DNA of 26,461 nucleotides from an uncultured Oscillospiraceae bacterium (lineage in GTDB: Bacteria; Bacillota; Clostridia; Oscillospirales; Ruminococcaceae), in the NCBI GenBank assembly GCA_910583935.1, contig CAJTZM010000021.1, positions 1-26,461 of the forward strand. The letters run 5' to 3'. Each line of letters starts with the position of its first letter. Within the stretch, counting starts at the first letter, position 1. Shown here in pieces: positions 15,398-23,604 of this stretch. A program made the position numbers and the translations under genes. Under the pieces are notes generated by a model, which made no database searches, was not told the DNA's origin, and saw nothing but the letters and a program-made list of their open reading frames with translations.

Positions 15398-16357
15398 ATG
15401 TCCTTTTCAAACGAGCTCAAACGGCTGCTTTTGCACCTGGAATACGAGGACGCGCCGACGCTGCGGGCCAGAACCCACGGACTGCTGCGCTTTTCCAAAG
15501 CCTTCGGCCGCCAGGGGATGCTTTTGCAGACGGAAAACAAGAGTGTAGCCCGGCTGTACGCCGACAGCATCTTTGACCTAATCGGCCTGGACGCGACGAT
15601 TTCGGTTACCGAATACAAAAATCAAAAGGGAAAAAGCTTTTTCTGCGCCACGGTGGACGATGAAAACGACCGGGAAAAAATCCTGCGCTTTTTTGGCTAC
15701 GACAGTACGCCCGCACCGGTGTTGAATTTGGACCAGCTGCAAAGCGAGGAGGAATGGGGCGCGTTTGTGGCCGGCGCTTTTTTGGCCTGCGGCAGCATGG
15801 TGGACCCGGGAAAAAGCTATCATCTGGAGTTTGTCATGCCGGACCAGCCGCTGTGCGAGGCTTTGATCCAGATGCTTTCCGCCGTTCGGGTGTTCCCCAG
15901 AAGCTTTCTGCGCAGGGGCAGCTTTGTGGCGTATTTAAAGGACAGCGGCGAAATCGAGGACCTTTTGGGCTTTATGGGCGCGGGGTCCATGGGCGCTGAG
16001 GTCATGAACGTGAAAATTTACAAAAGCATCCGCAACCGGGTCAACCGGGTTCAAAACTGTGAGATCGCCAACATGGAGAAGACCATTAACGCTTCGGCGG
16101 TACAGGTGCGGGAAATTGAGGCGATTTTGTCCCAAAAGGGGATGGCCTTTTTGCCGGAGGATCTGCGGGAGATTGCCCAGCTGCGGGTGGAAAATCCCGA
16201 AATGTCGTTGCGGGAGCTGGGGGAGGCGCTGTCCGAGCCGCTGACCCGCTCGGGGGTGAACCACCGGCTGAAGCGGCTTTCTAAGCTTTATGAGCAGCTG
16301 TTCCGGTCGCAGCGGCCGCTGGACAAGCAGGCCGGGCCGGCGGAAAAACAAATCTGA
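15398..16357 (+). CDS. whiA: WhiA DNA-binding protein
   Basis: The 319-residue protein has the WhiA build: an N-terminal LAGLIDADG-homing-endonuclease-like fold without nuclease function (second repeat FVAGAFLACGSMVDP starting near residue 121), then a conserved NRVQNCEIANMEKT segment, then a C-terminal helix-turn-helix ending in RSGVNHRLKRL. WhiA acts in sporulation septation in Actinobacteria and in cell division and nucleoid organisation in Firmicutes. The start ATG at 15398 follows AAAAGGGGGAGG. The gap to rapZ is 25 bases and to dnaE 31 bases. Confidence 0.94.
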   Translation: MSFSNELKRLLLHLEYEDAPTLRARTHGLLRFSKAFGRQGMLLQTENKSVARLYADSIFDLIGLDATISVTEYKNQKGKSFFCATVDDENDREKILRFFGYDSTPAPVLNLDQLQSEEEWGAFVAGAFLACGSMVDPGKSYHLEFVMPDQPLCEALIQMLSAVRVFPRSFLRRGSFVAYLKDSGEIEDLLGFMGAGSMGAEVMNVKIYKSIRNRVNRVQNCEIANMEKTINASAVQVREIEAILSQKGMAFLPEDLREIAQLRVENPEMSLRELGEALSEPLTRSGVNHRLKRLSKLYEQLFRSQRPLDKQAGPAEKQI

Positions 16358-16388
16358 ACGCGGCCATCGCCGATAGAAAGGACAGGCT

Positions 16389-19300
16389 ATGGAAGAATTT
16401 GTTCATCTGCACGTACATACAGAATACAGCCTGCTGGACGGTGCATGCCGGATTCCGGCACTGGTCGCCCGCGCCAAAGAGCTGGGGCAGAAGGCCCTTG
16501 CCATCACCGATCACGGCGTTATGTACGGCGTGATCGATTTTTATAAGGAATGCAAAAAGCAGGGAATTCATCCGGTGATCGGCTGCGAGGTCTATGTGGC
16601 GCCCAGGACCCGATTTGACAAGGTCCATCGGATCGACACAAGCCCGTATCATCTGGTTTTGCTGTGCAAAAACCAGACAGGCTACCAAAATCTCATCGCC
16701 ATGGTTTCCAAAGCGTCGGTGGAGGGGTTTTACTCCAAGCCCCGGGTGGATTTGGAGCTGCTGCGGGCCCATCACGAGGGGCTCATCTGCCTGTCCGCCT
16801 GTTTGGCCGGGCAGATTCCGCGCCGGCTGCTGGAAAAGGATTACGCCGCCGCCCGGGAAACGGCCCTTTTGTACCGGGAGATTTTCGGACCGGAAAATTA
16901 TTTCCTGGAAATACAGGACCATGGGATTTTAGAGCAAAAGCAGATCCTGCCCGATTTGTACCGTCTGTCGGAGGAAACGGGCATTGGGCTGGTAGCCACC
17001 AACGACGTGCATTATGTCCGGCAGGAGGACCACCGGATGCAAAGCGTGCTGGTCTGCATTCAGACCAACCACACGGTTAACGACAAATCGGACATGGAGT
17101 TCCAGACCCAGGAGTTTTACCTAAAGTCCCGGCAGGAGATGGAGGCCCTTTTTGCCGGTCACCGGCAGGCGCTGGACAACACGGCGGAAATCGCGCGGCG
17201 CTGCCAGCTGGACTTTACCTTCGGCGTGACCAAGCTTCCCTTTTTCAAAGCGCCTACCGACGAGGACAACGCCGCGTATTTTAAGCGGATGTGCTACGAG
17301 GGCTTAAAGGAGCATTACGGTCCCCAGCCGGCAGATGAAATCCGGCAGCGGCTGGAATACGAGCTGGACGTGATTATCAAAATGGGGTATGTGGATTACT
17401 ACCTGATCGTCCATGATTTTATCCGCTACGCCAAAACCCACGACGTTCCGGTAGGGCCGGGCCGCGGCTCCGGCGCCGGGAGCTTATGCGCTTACTGCAT
17501 TGGCATTACGGGAATTGACCCCTTGCGCTACCAGCTTCTGTTCGAGCGGTTTTTAAATCCGGAGCGGGTATCCATGCCGGATTTTGACATCGACTTCTGC
17601 TACGAAAAGCGCCAGCAGGTCATCGACTATGTGGTGGAAAAATACGGTGCGGACCATGTGGCGCAGATCATTACCTTCGGCACCATGGCGGCCCGGGGGG
17701 CCATCCGGGACGTGGGGCGGGCGCTGGCCATCCCCTACGCGCAGGTGGACGCGGTGGCCAAGCTGGTGCCCAACGAGCTGCATATGACGCTGGACAAGGC
17801 ACTGAAGGCCTCGAAGGATTTTAAACGCCAGTACGACGAGGACCCCGCCATTCATGAGCTGATTGATATGGCCCGCAAGCTGGAGGGGATGCCCCGGCAC
17901 GCCTCGACCCACGCGGCGGGGGTGGTCATCACCCGGGACCCGGTGGACACCTATGTACCGGTGCAGAAAAACGAAGAGACGATCCTGACCCAATTCCCCA
18001 TGACCACGCTGGAGGAGCTGGGCCTTTTGAAGATGGATTTTCTGGGCCTTCGCACCCTGACGGTGTTAAGCGATGCGGAACGGATGATCCGGCAGTACCA
18101 GCCGGATTTTTCGGTCAGCCGGATCCCGCCGGACGACGAGGCGGTATTCAAGATGCTGGCGGCCGGCCAGACCGAAGGAGTGTTCCAGTTTGAATCCGCC
18201 GGTATGCGCAACGTGCTGGTGGGATTAGGCCCCGAGTCTATCGAGGATCTCATCGCAGTCATTTCTCTGTACCGGCCCGGCCCCATGGATTCGATCCCCA
18301 AATACATCGAAAACCGGCACCATCCGGAAAGGGTGACCTACAAGCACCCGAAGCTGGCCCCGATTCTGGACGTGACCTACGGCTGCATTGTCTACCAGGA
18401 GCAGGTCATGCAGATCTGCCGGGAGCTGGCGGGGTTTTCCTACGGCCGGGCGGACCTGGTCCGGCGGGCCATGAGCAAGAAAAAGGCCGACGTTATGGAA
18501 AAGGAACGGCAGAATTTTATCTACGGGCTGTATGACGAGGACGGAACCTGCCAGGTCAAGGGCTGTGTACACAACGGCGTCAGTGAAAAAATCGCCAGCG
18601 AGATTTTCGGCGAGATGTCCAGCTTTGCCTCCTACGCGTTTAACAAAAGCCACGCGGCGGCCTACGCGGTGGTGGCGTACCAGACCGCCTACCTCAAGTG
18701 CCATTACCCCAAGGAGTTTATGGCGGCGCTTTTGACCAGCGTTTTGGATTCCACCTCTAAGGTGACCGCTTATATCGAGGAGTGCAGCCGCCTGAAAATT
18801 CCGGTGCTTGCGCCGGACATCGCCGAAAGCGGCATGGGCTTTACCGTATCGGAAGAGGGGATCCGCTTTGGGCTTTTGGCCGTCAAGAACCTGGGGCGCA
18901 GCGTGATCGCGGATATTTTAAGGCAGCGGCAGGAAAGTCCGTTTGTAAGCTTCAGCGATTTCTGCCAGCGCATGCACGGCCGGGAGCTCAACCGCCGGGC
19001 TATGGAAAGCCTGATCAAATGCGGCGCCTTCGACCGCATGAATCCCAACCGCCGCCAGCTGCTGATCGGCTATGAGTCGATTTCCAGCGGGCTGGACGCC
19101 GTCCGGCAGAAGAATCTGGAGGGGCAGCTGGGCTTTTTCGATACGATGGGGGAGGCTGTTCAAGAGGAATACGATCTTCCGGATTTAGAGGATTTTCCCT
19201 TTATGGAGCGGCTGAACCTGGAAAAAGAGGTTACGGGCATGTATCTGTCCGGCCATCCGCTGGGGGAATACGCCCCGCTGATCCCCCGGCTGGGGACGGC

Positions 19301-19880
19301 GAAAATCGCCCATGTGGCGCTGGAGGAATACGACAACCGGCGGGTAGATATTCTGTGCATTGTCAGCGCCCGCCAGTCCAAGGCCACCCGCACCGGCGAC
19401 ACCATGGCTTTTTTAACGGTGGAGGACACCACCGGTCCCATCGAGGTGCTGGTTTTTCCCAAGACCCTGCAGCAGTACGGGCAGCTTTTGAGCGTTGGAT
19501 CGGTGGTGGTGCTTTCCGGGCGCATCAGCGTGCGGGAAGAGGAGGACCCCAAGCTTTTGTGCGAGCGGGTGTGGACCGTGGAGGAGCGGCAGGCACAGAA
19601 GGCGCGGCCCAATCCGGCAGCAGGCGGTGCGCCGGTCCAGGCCCAAAAGGGGAAACGGCCTGGATTATATCTGAAGGTTCCGTCCCGGCAGGGCAGGCAG
19701 ATGGAAAGGGCCCAGAATCTGCTGGAGATTTTTGAGGGGCCGACCCCGGTGTATGTGTTCTTTCAGGATACCCAAAAGGTAAGCCTTGCGCCGCGGTCTC
19801 TCTGGATTTTTGTCAACGATGTGCTGCTGCGCCAGCTGGCGGAGCTTTTAGGCGAGGAAAACGTGCGGCTGGTGGAATAA
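16389..19880 (+). CDS. dnaE: DNA polymerase III alpha subunit, DnaE type
   Basis: At 1163 residues it is close in size to E. coli DnaE. The PHP domain (about 1-210) keeps metal residues that E. coli has lost: H6/H8/H10, D17, D41, H42, E67, H88, C138, D206 and H208. The polymerase core has the catalytic pair D400 and D402 in PDFDIDF, and PGRGSGAGS at about 357-365. A beta-clamp-binding motif QLGFF lies at 913-917. An OB-fold segment runs over about 975-1060. Firmicutes also carry PolC for bulk synthesis, and DnaE then extends primers; whether this genome has PolC is not visible. It is the last gene of the hprK run, followed by a terminator. Confidence 0.97.
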   Translation: MEEFVHLHVHTEYSLLDGACRIPALVARAKELGQKALAITDHGVMYGVIDFYKECKKQGIHPVIGCEVYVAPRTRFDKVHRIDTSPYHLVLLCKNQTGYQNLIAMVSKASVEGFYSKPRVDLELLRAHHEGLICLSACLAGQIPRRLLEKDYAAARETALLYREIFGPENYFLEIQDHGILEQKQILPDLYRLSEETGIGLVATNDVHYVRQEDHRMQSVLVCIQTNHTVNDKSDMEFQTQEFYLKSRQEMEALFAGHRQALDNTAEIARRCQLDFTFGVTKLPFFKAPTDEDNAAYFKRMCYEGLKEHYGPQPADEIRQRLEYELDVIIKMGYVDYYLIVHDFIRYAKTHDVPVGPGRGSGAGSLCAYCIGITGIDPLRYQLLFERFLNPERVSMPDFDIDFCYEKRQQVIDYVVEKYGADHVAQIITFGTMAARGAIRDVGRALAIPYAQVDAVAKLVPNELHMTLDKALKASKDFKRQYDEDPAIHELIDMARKLEGMPRHASTHAAGVVITRDPVDTYVPVQKNEETILTQFPMTTLEELGLLKMDFLGLRTLTVLSDAERMIRQYQPDFSVSRIPPDDEAVFKMLAAGQTEGVFQFESAGMRNVLVGLGPESIEDLIAVISLYRPGPMDSIPKYIENRHHPERVTYKHPKLAPILDVTYGCIVYQEQVMQICRELAGFSYGRADLVRRAMSKKKADVMEKERQNFIYGLYDEDGTCQVKGCVHNGVSEKIASEIFGEMSSFASYAFNKSHAAAYAVVAYQTAYLKCHYPKEFMAALLTSVLDSTSKVTAYIEECSRLKIPVLAPDIAESGMGFTVSEEGIRFGLLAVKNLGRSVIADILRQRQESPFVSFSDFCQRMHGRELNRRAMESLIKCGAFDRMNPNRRQLLIGYESISSGLDAVRQKNLEGQLGFFDTMGEAVQEEYDLPDLEDFPFMERLNLEKEVTGMYLSGHPLGEYAPLIPRLGTAKIAHVALEEYDNRRVDILCIVSARQSKATRTGDTMAFLTVEDTTGPIEVLVFPKTLQQYGQLLSVGSVVVLSGRISVREEEDPKLLCERVWTVEERQAQKARPNPAAGGAPVQAQKGKRPGLYLKVPSRQGRQMERAQNLLEIFEGPTPVYVFFQDTQKVSLAPRSLWIFVNDVLLRQLAELLGEENVRLVE

Positions 19881-19882
19881 GA

Positions 19883-19957
19883 GCGTCCGGCGCACAGAAA
19901 AAGGACGGATGGATTTTTTGGGGGGCCGGCCCGCCGGACGCCCCTTTGCCTTTTTGG
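19883..19957 (+). terminator. Terminator after dnaE
   Basis: GCGTCCGGCG (19883-19892) and CGCCGGACGC (19932-19941) form a perfect 10-bp stem around a 39-base loop, which can fold further through its GGGCCGGCC part. A CCCCTTTGCCTTTTT tract follows. It starts two bases after the dnaE stop. Confidence 0.7.
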
Positions 19958-20001
19958 GCCGCAGACAATGGGAAAAATCCCATTTTCCCGGCATAAAACA
20001 G

Positions 20002-20030
20002 TTGAAATTCGGTTTAAATTATACTATAAT
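20002..20030 (+). promoter_or_regulatory. Sigma-A promoter for pfkA
   Basis: TTGAAA (20002-20007) and TATAAT (20025-20030) are separated by 17 bases. The leader to the pfkA start is about 70 bases and AT-rich. A second TATAAT occurs at 20048-20053 without a good -35. Confidence 0.82.
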
Positions 20031-20109
20031 GAAATTGAGTTTGGTTTTATAATACAGCAAAATTGGTTATAAATATCTTCCGACGAAAATGAATCAGGAG
20101 GTTAAAAAT

Positions 20110-21081
20110 ATGAATCAGGTAAAAACCATCGGCGTTTTAACAAGCGGCGGCGACGCGCCTGGCATGAACGCGGCGATTCGTGCGGTCGTCCGCGCGGGTA
20201 TTGGAAAGGGAATGCGCGTGCTTGGCATTCGCCGCGGCTACAACGGTTTGATTAACGGCGATATGGTCGAGATGAATCTGCGCTCGGTTTCCGATATTCT
20301 GCAAAAGGGCGGCACTGTTTTGTACACCGCCCGCTGTCTGGAATTTAAGGAGGAGGCCGGCATTGAAAGGGCGAAGCAGACCTGTGTGGAGAGCGGGCTG
20401 GACGGCGTAGTTGTCATCGGCGGCGACGGTTCCTTCCGCGGCGCGCGGGATCTGTCTTTGCGGGGAATCCCCTGCGTGGGCATTCCCGGGACGATTGACA
20501 ACGACATCGCCTCCTCCGATTACACCATTGGATACGATACGGCCATGAACACGGTTGTGCAGAACGTGGACCGCCTGCGGGATACCTCTCAATCCCACGA
20601 CCGGTGCTCGGTGGTGGAGGTGATGGGCCGCGGCGCCGGACACATCGCGGTCAACACCGGCCTGGCCTGCGGCGCCATCGCCATTTTGATCCCGGAAATC
20701 CCCTTTGATGTGGACCGGGACATTGTGGCGAAGATCAAGGCTTCTCAGAAAACCGGCAAGCAGCATTTTATTGTCATGGTGGCCGAGGGGGTTGGACATT
20801 CCCACGAGCTGGCAAAGGAGATTGAGGAAAAAACCGGCGTGGAGTCCCGCGCTACGGTGCTGGGTCATATTCAGCGGGGCGGCTCCCCCACTCTGCGGGA
20901 TCGGGTTGTTGCCAGCGAGATGGGCTATTACGCGGTGGAGCTGCTGGAAAAGGGCATTGGCAACCGGGTTGTGGTGACCAGAGACGGCAAGGTGACGGAT
21001 TACGATATTCTCGAGGCGCTGAGCATGAAGAAAACAGCGGATCAGAACCTGTTGAAAATTGCGCAGGAGATTGCTTTATAA
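20110..21081 (+). CDS. pfkA: ATP-dependent 6-phosphofructokinase
   Basis: PfkA makes fructose 1,6-bisphosphate, the committed glycolytic step. The 323 residues include GGDAPGMN at 13-20, GGDGS at 104-108, the catalytic PGTIDND at 126-132 with D130, GYDTA at 141-145 and MGRGAGHIA in the substrate site. The GGDGS glycine pattern is that of ATP- rather than pyrophosphate-using enzymes. I chose ATG 20110 because AGGAGG lies at 20096-20101, 8 bases upstream. An in-frame ATG at 20089 starts a near-repeat of the same first residues (MNQ) but contains that site and has no good one of its own. It has its own promoter and terminator, although dnaE-pfkA adjacency is common in Clostridia. Confidence 0.96.
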   Translation: MNQVKTIGVLTSGGDAPGMNAAIRAVVRAGIGKGMRVLGIRRGYNGLINGDMVEMNLRSVSDILQKGGTVLYTARCLEFKEEAGIERAKQTCVESGLDGVVVIGGDGSFRGARDLSLRGIPCVGIPGTIDNDIASSDYTIGYDTAMNTVVQNVDRLRDTSQSHDRCSVVEVMGRGAGHIAVNTGLACGAIAILIPEIPFDVDRDIVAKIKASQKTGKQHFIVMVAEGVGHSHELAKEIEEKTGVESRATVLGHIQRGGSPTLRDRVVASEMGYYAVELLEKGIGNRVVVTRDGKVTDYDILEALSMKKTADQNLLKIAQEIAL

Positions 21082-21096
21082 GATTTTTATCCGGAT

Positions 21097-21128
21097 AAAA
21101 GGGACGGAACGCTTCTTCCGTCCCTTTT
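21097..21128 (+). terminator. Intrinsic terminator after pfkA
   Basis: A 13-bp perfect stem pairs AAAAGGGACGGAA (21097-21109) with TTCCGTCCCTTTT (21116-21128) around a 6-base loop. It lies 15 bases after the pfkA stop and only 23 bases before the next start. Confidence 0.88.
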
Positions 21129-21151
21129 GCTATGAGAAAGGGGCGCAGAGG

Positions 21152-21688
21152 ATGGACGATTTGTTTTTAGCGGAGCCGGACCCTTCCTGGAAAGCGGCGG
21201 CCGAGGAATATGTGCAGGCGTATCGGACTGCCGGGGAGCCGCACATCGGCGGCAGCAGCTCCATGGAGCAAAGCGGGTCCTACGAGGAATGGCTGGAGAA
21301 AATCCGTGGGATGCACAATCCTCCGGCTGATTCGGCGTTAAGCCCGGCTACCACCTTTTTCGCGGTGCGAAAGGAGGACCGCCGGATTGTGGGGACCATC
21401 CAGGTGCGCCACCGGCTGACCGACGCGCTGCGGGAAAGCGGCGGGAATATCGGGTACAGCGTCCGGCCCGACCAGCGGAAAAGGGGCTACGCCACCCAGA
21501 TGCTTTTTTTGGCGCTGGATTTCTGCCGGGGCTTGGGGCTTAATCGGGTGCTGCTGGACTGCCTGGCGGAGAATGCCGGCTCGGAAAAAACCATCCGCCG
21601 GTGCGGCGGCGTTTTGGCAGAAGAGGCGCTGGTCCCCGGCGACGACGGGCAGCCGGAGCGGATTAAGCGATTTTGGATTGCGCTATAG
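21152..21688 (+). CDS. GNAT family N-acetyltransferase
   Basis: This 178-residue protein has a GNAT fold: FFAVRKEDRRIVGTIQVRH as the central strands, then NIGYSVRPDQRKRGYA with the QRKRGYA acetyl-CoA loop near 109-115, then a late LGLNRVLLDCLAENAGSEKTIRRCGG segment where acceptors are usually distinguished. The start ATG at 21152 follows GAAAGGGG. Because the pfkA terminator ends 23 bases upstream, it either depends on read-through or has a promoter I cannot see. The substrate is unknown; close relatives are often annotated as small-molecule or ribosomal-type acetyltransferases. Confidence 0.85.
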   Translation: MDDLFLAEPDPSWKAAAEEYVQAYRTAGEPHIGGSSSMEQSGSYEEWLEKIRGMHNPPADSALSPATTFFAVRKEDRRIVGTIQVRHRLTDALRESGGNIGYSVRPDQRKRGYATQMLFLALDFCRGLGLNRVLLDCLAENAGSEKTIRRCGGVLAEEALVPGDDGQPERIKRFWIAL

Positions 21689-21700
21689 GGGCGTTATCCC

Positions 21701-21727
21701 GCAAAGAAAAAAGCGGATTTCCCGCTT
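21701..21727 (-). terminator. Minus-strand terminator-like hairpin, apparently orphaned
   Basis: AAGCGG (21711-21716) and CCGCTT (21722-21727) form a 6-bp stem with a 5-base loop. On the minus strand it runs into TTTTTTCTTT. No minus-strand gene ends nearby; the closest is the lipoprotein gene at 24573, beyond the AT-rich insert. Confidence 0.55.
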
Positions 21728-21896
21728 CAAGATTCGTATAATTGTTGGCTGTTTGTCAAAATACCGAAAGCGGACAGTCCTCTTTGAATGGAATGACGAT
21801 GGTCCGACAATCTGGAATTTGAAAACCATAAAATTATGAGTGATTATTGCTCTTTGCAGGAACACAAAAAGTCGTTTTACACCACTCTACTAATAG

Positions 21897-21928
21897 GCGG
21901 CAGGGAGAAATCTCTGCCGCATTTTTTT
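21897..21928 (+). terminator. Intrinsic terminator upstream of the MerR gene
   Basis: GCGGCAGGGA (21897-21906) pairs with TCTCTGCCGC (21911-21920) around a GAAA tetraloop with one G-U pair, followed by seven T. It would end transcription entering from the left, isolating the cassette from pfkA/GNAT read-through. No gene within the cassette ends just before it. Confidence 0.85.
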
Positions 21929-21938
21929 GAAAGGGATC

Positions 21939-21969
21939 TTGCTTGTGACGCAGCGTAATGATGTAAAAT
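21939..21969 (+). promoter_or_regulatory. MerR-type promoter and operator
   Basis: TTGCTT (21939-21944) and TAAAAT (21964-21969) are separated by 19 bases, the overlong spacer typical of MerR-controlled promoters. The spacer holds an imperfect dyad around TGACGCAGCGTAA. The MerR start is 23 bases downstream, so autoregulation of the three-gene operon is likely. Confidence 0.72.
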
Positions 21970-21991
21970 AAATTCTAGGAGGTAGGCAATT

Positions 21992-22789
21992 ATGGCAAAA
22001 CACAGAGCAATACCGCTTGGGTTTATGACAGTTGGAGAGGTTGCAAAGAAAATAGGAGTTACTGTGCGTACATTGCAATACTATGACAAAGAAGGCTTGT
22101 TATCTCCTTCAGCAGAAAGTGAAGGTGGACGCAGGCTTTATACAGATAAAGACTTAGTTATGCTTCATCAAATTGTATCTTTGAAGTCATTGGGTTTTTC
22201 TTTGGATACCATAAAGCATCGCTTGATATCTTTAGAAACACCGACTGATGTGGCAAACGCCCTCACCGAGCAGGCAGATAGCATACGAGAGAGGATAGAA
22301 CGGTTAACCGCTTCTTTGACAGCAATCGAACAGTTAAAGGAAGAGGTGTTACAAATGCAGACAGTCAATTTCAAGAAGTATGCAGATATTATTGTCAATC
22401 TGCAAATGAAAAACGACTCTTACTATCTCATTAAGCGCTTTGATGATGATACGCTTGACCATATCCGCAATCGGTTTGATAAGGAAAGCGGTTTGAATTT
22501 TATAGATAGATTTAATCGTTTGAGCGATAAAATGATAGAACTTCAAAAGGCAGGTGTGTCCCCTAAAAGTGAGAAATGCCAGCAAATTGTAAAAGAGTAT
22601 TGGGGATTGATTACGGAATTTACGAACGGTGATATGAGTATGCTTACGAAATTAATGGAGGTCGGCAATATTGAAACCGCTACAAATGCTTGGGAAGAAA
22701 GACAAAAAATGGTGAACGACTATTTAGAGCCAGCTTTGCAGGTCTACTTTTCAGGACTTGGAGAAAATCCGTTTGAGGGGATGGAATGA
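21992..22789 (+). CDS. MerR family regulator with TipA-like C-terminal domain
   Basis: The 265-residue protein has a MerR winged helix at about 12-80 (MTVGEVAKKIGVTVRTLQYYDKEGLL, then GGRRLYTDKDL) and a coiled linker at about 85-125 (QADSIRERIERLTASLTAIEQLKEEV). The C-terminal domain resembles the antibiotic-recognition (TipAS) fold and ends with WEERQKMVNDYLEPALQVYF. Such proteins twist an overlong promoter into an active form when the ligand binds. The start ATG follows TAGGAGG. It overlaps the ABC ATPase gene as ATGA and is preceded by a 19-bp-spacer promoter. Its ligand is likely a drug-like or peptide compound exported by the neighbouring transporter; this is inferred. Confidence 0.9.
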   Translation: MAKHRAIPLGFMTVGEVAKKIGVTVRTLQYYDKEGLLSPSAESEGGRRLYTDKDLVMLHQIVSLKSLGFSLDTIKHRLISLETPTDVANALTEQADSIRERIERLTASLTAIEQLKEEVLQMQTVNFKKYADIIVNLQMKNDSYYLIKRFDDDTLDHIRNRFDKESGLNFIDRFNRLSDKMIELQKAGVSPKSEKCQQIVKEYWGLITEFTNGDMSMLTKLMEVGNIETATNAWEERQKMVNDYLEPALQVYFSGLGENPFEGME

Positions 22790-23604
22790 TGAATCGTGCA
22801 ATACAAGTTTGCGGATTAAAGAAAAGCTATGACAGCAACATTGTTCTCAATGGACTTGATTTTGAAATTGAAAAGGGAGAAACGTTCGCTCTGCTCGGTG
22901 TAAATGGTGCAGGAAAAACGACAGCCCTTGAATGCATTGAGGGTTTGAAAAAATATGATAGCGGTACAATTACGGTAAACGGGAAAATGGGTATTCAGCT
23001 GCAATCATCCTCATTACCTGCCCATATCAAACCGATGGAGGCTGTAAGATTATTTGCAAAATGGAACAGGGCAAAGATTGATTTCACTATGCTTAACGCT
23101 CTTGGCATTCAAGAAATAGAAAAGAAACAGTACATCCAACTATCCACAGGACAAAAAAGGCGATTGCATCTTGCCCTTGCACTTATCGGGAATCCAGATA
23201 TTATTTTTCTCGATGAGCCGACGGCGGGGCTTGATACCCTGAGCAGGGTTTCACTTCACGAACAAATTCGCAAACGCAGGTCACAAGGAAAAACGATTGT
23301 TTTGGCAAGCCATGATATGGCAGAGGTGGAAAACTTATGTGACCGCATTGCAATTTTGAATAATGGGAATATTGCCTTTTGTGGCACAGCGACAGAACTG
23401 ACAGATGAGATTGGGGAAAAGTATTTTATCCATATCAAAACGAGGCAGGGAAACAGCACTTTTGAAACAGATAATATTGAAGATACTTTGGTTCTCCTGC
23501 TTAATGATTTGAAGCAAAAAGAAATTCATATATTGGATATTAAAGTTGACCGTGGTACGCTGGAACAACATTTTATCGAAATAGCAAGGAGCAAAACAGA
23601 ATGA
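22786..23604 (+). CDS. ABC transporter ATP-binding protein
   Basis: The 272-residue ATPase has Walker A GVNGAGKTT at 38-46, a Q-loop glutamine near 71-73, the signature LSTGQ at 119-123, Walker B IIFLDEP at 139-145 with E144, and the switch histidine H176 in ASHDMAE. The C-terminal tail of about 65 residues is the type seen in drug and antibiotic exporters of the CcmA/DrrA class. ATG 22786 overlaps the MerR stop; a second ATG follows at 22789 and either could be used with the GAGGGG site upstream. It overlaps the permease gene as ATGA, so the pair should form one complex. Confidence 0.94.
   Translation: MMNRAIQVCGLKKSYDSNIVLNGLDFEIEKGETFALLGVNGAGKTTALECIEGLKKYDSGTITVNGKMGIQLQSSSLPAHIKPMEAVRLFAKWNRAKIDFTMLNALGIQEIEKKQYIQLSTGQKRRLHLALALIGNPDIIFLDEPTAGLDTLSRVSLHEQIRKRRSQGKTIVLASHDMAEVENLCDRIAILNNGNIAFCGTATELTDEIGEKYFIHIKTRQGNSTFETDNIEDTLVLLLNDLKQKEIHILDIKVDRGTLEQHFIEIARSKTE

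Larger units (their letters stand above)
21689..21991. other. 303-base stretch between the GNAT gene and the MerR gene
   Basis: No convincing gene is present. From left to right it holds a minus-strand terminator-like hairpin (21701-21727), about 165 bases of AT-rich sequence without a clear match, a strong plus-strand terminator (21897-21928) and the MerR-type promoter (21939-21969). The change from GC-rich to AT-rich sequence happens near 21728. Confidence 0.75.

Noticed and set aside
9901..21081. A toxin-antitoxin or phage-defence system within the housekeeping part
   Set aside because: All frames with codon support are recognised metabolic, wall, regulatory or replication genes, and gaps are too short for extra genes.
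21573..21839. An 88-codon plus-strand frame overlapping the GNAT gene end
   Set aside because: Half of it is the GNAT gene in another frame and the rest is AT-rich intergenic sequence without codon bias.
21836..21958. A 40-residue ORF (begins MSDYCSLQEH) before the MerR gene
   Set aside because: It has no ribosome site and runs straight through the strong terminator at 21897-21928 and into the promoter. It could be the relic of a gene start, but this is not enough to annotate it.
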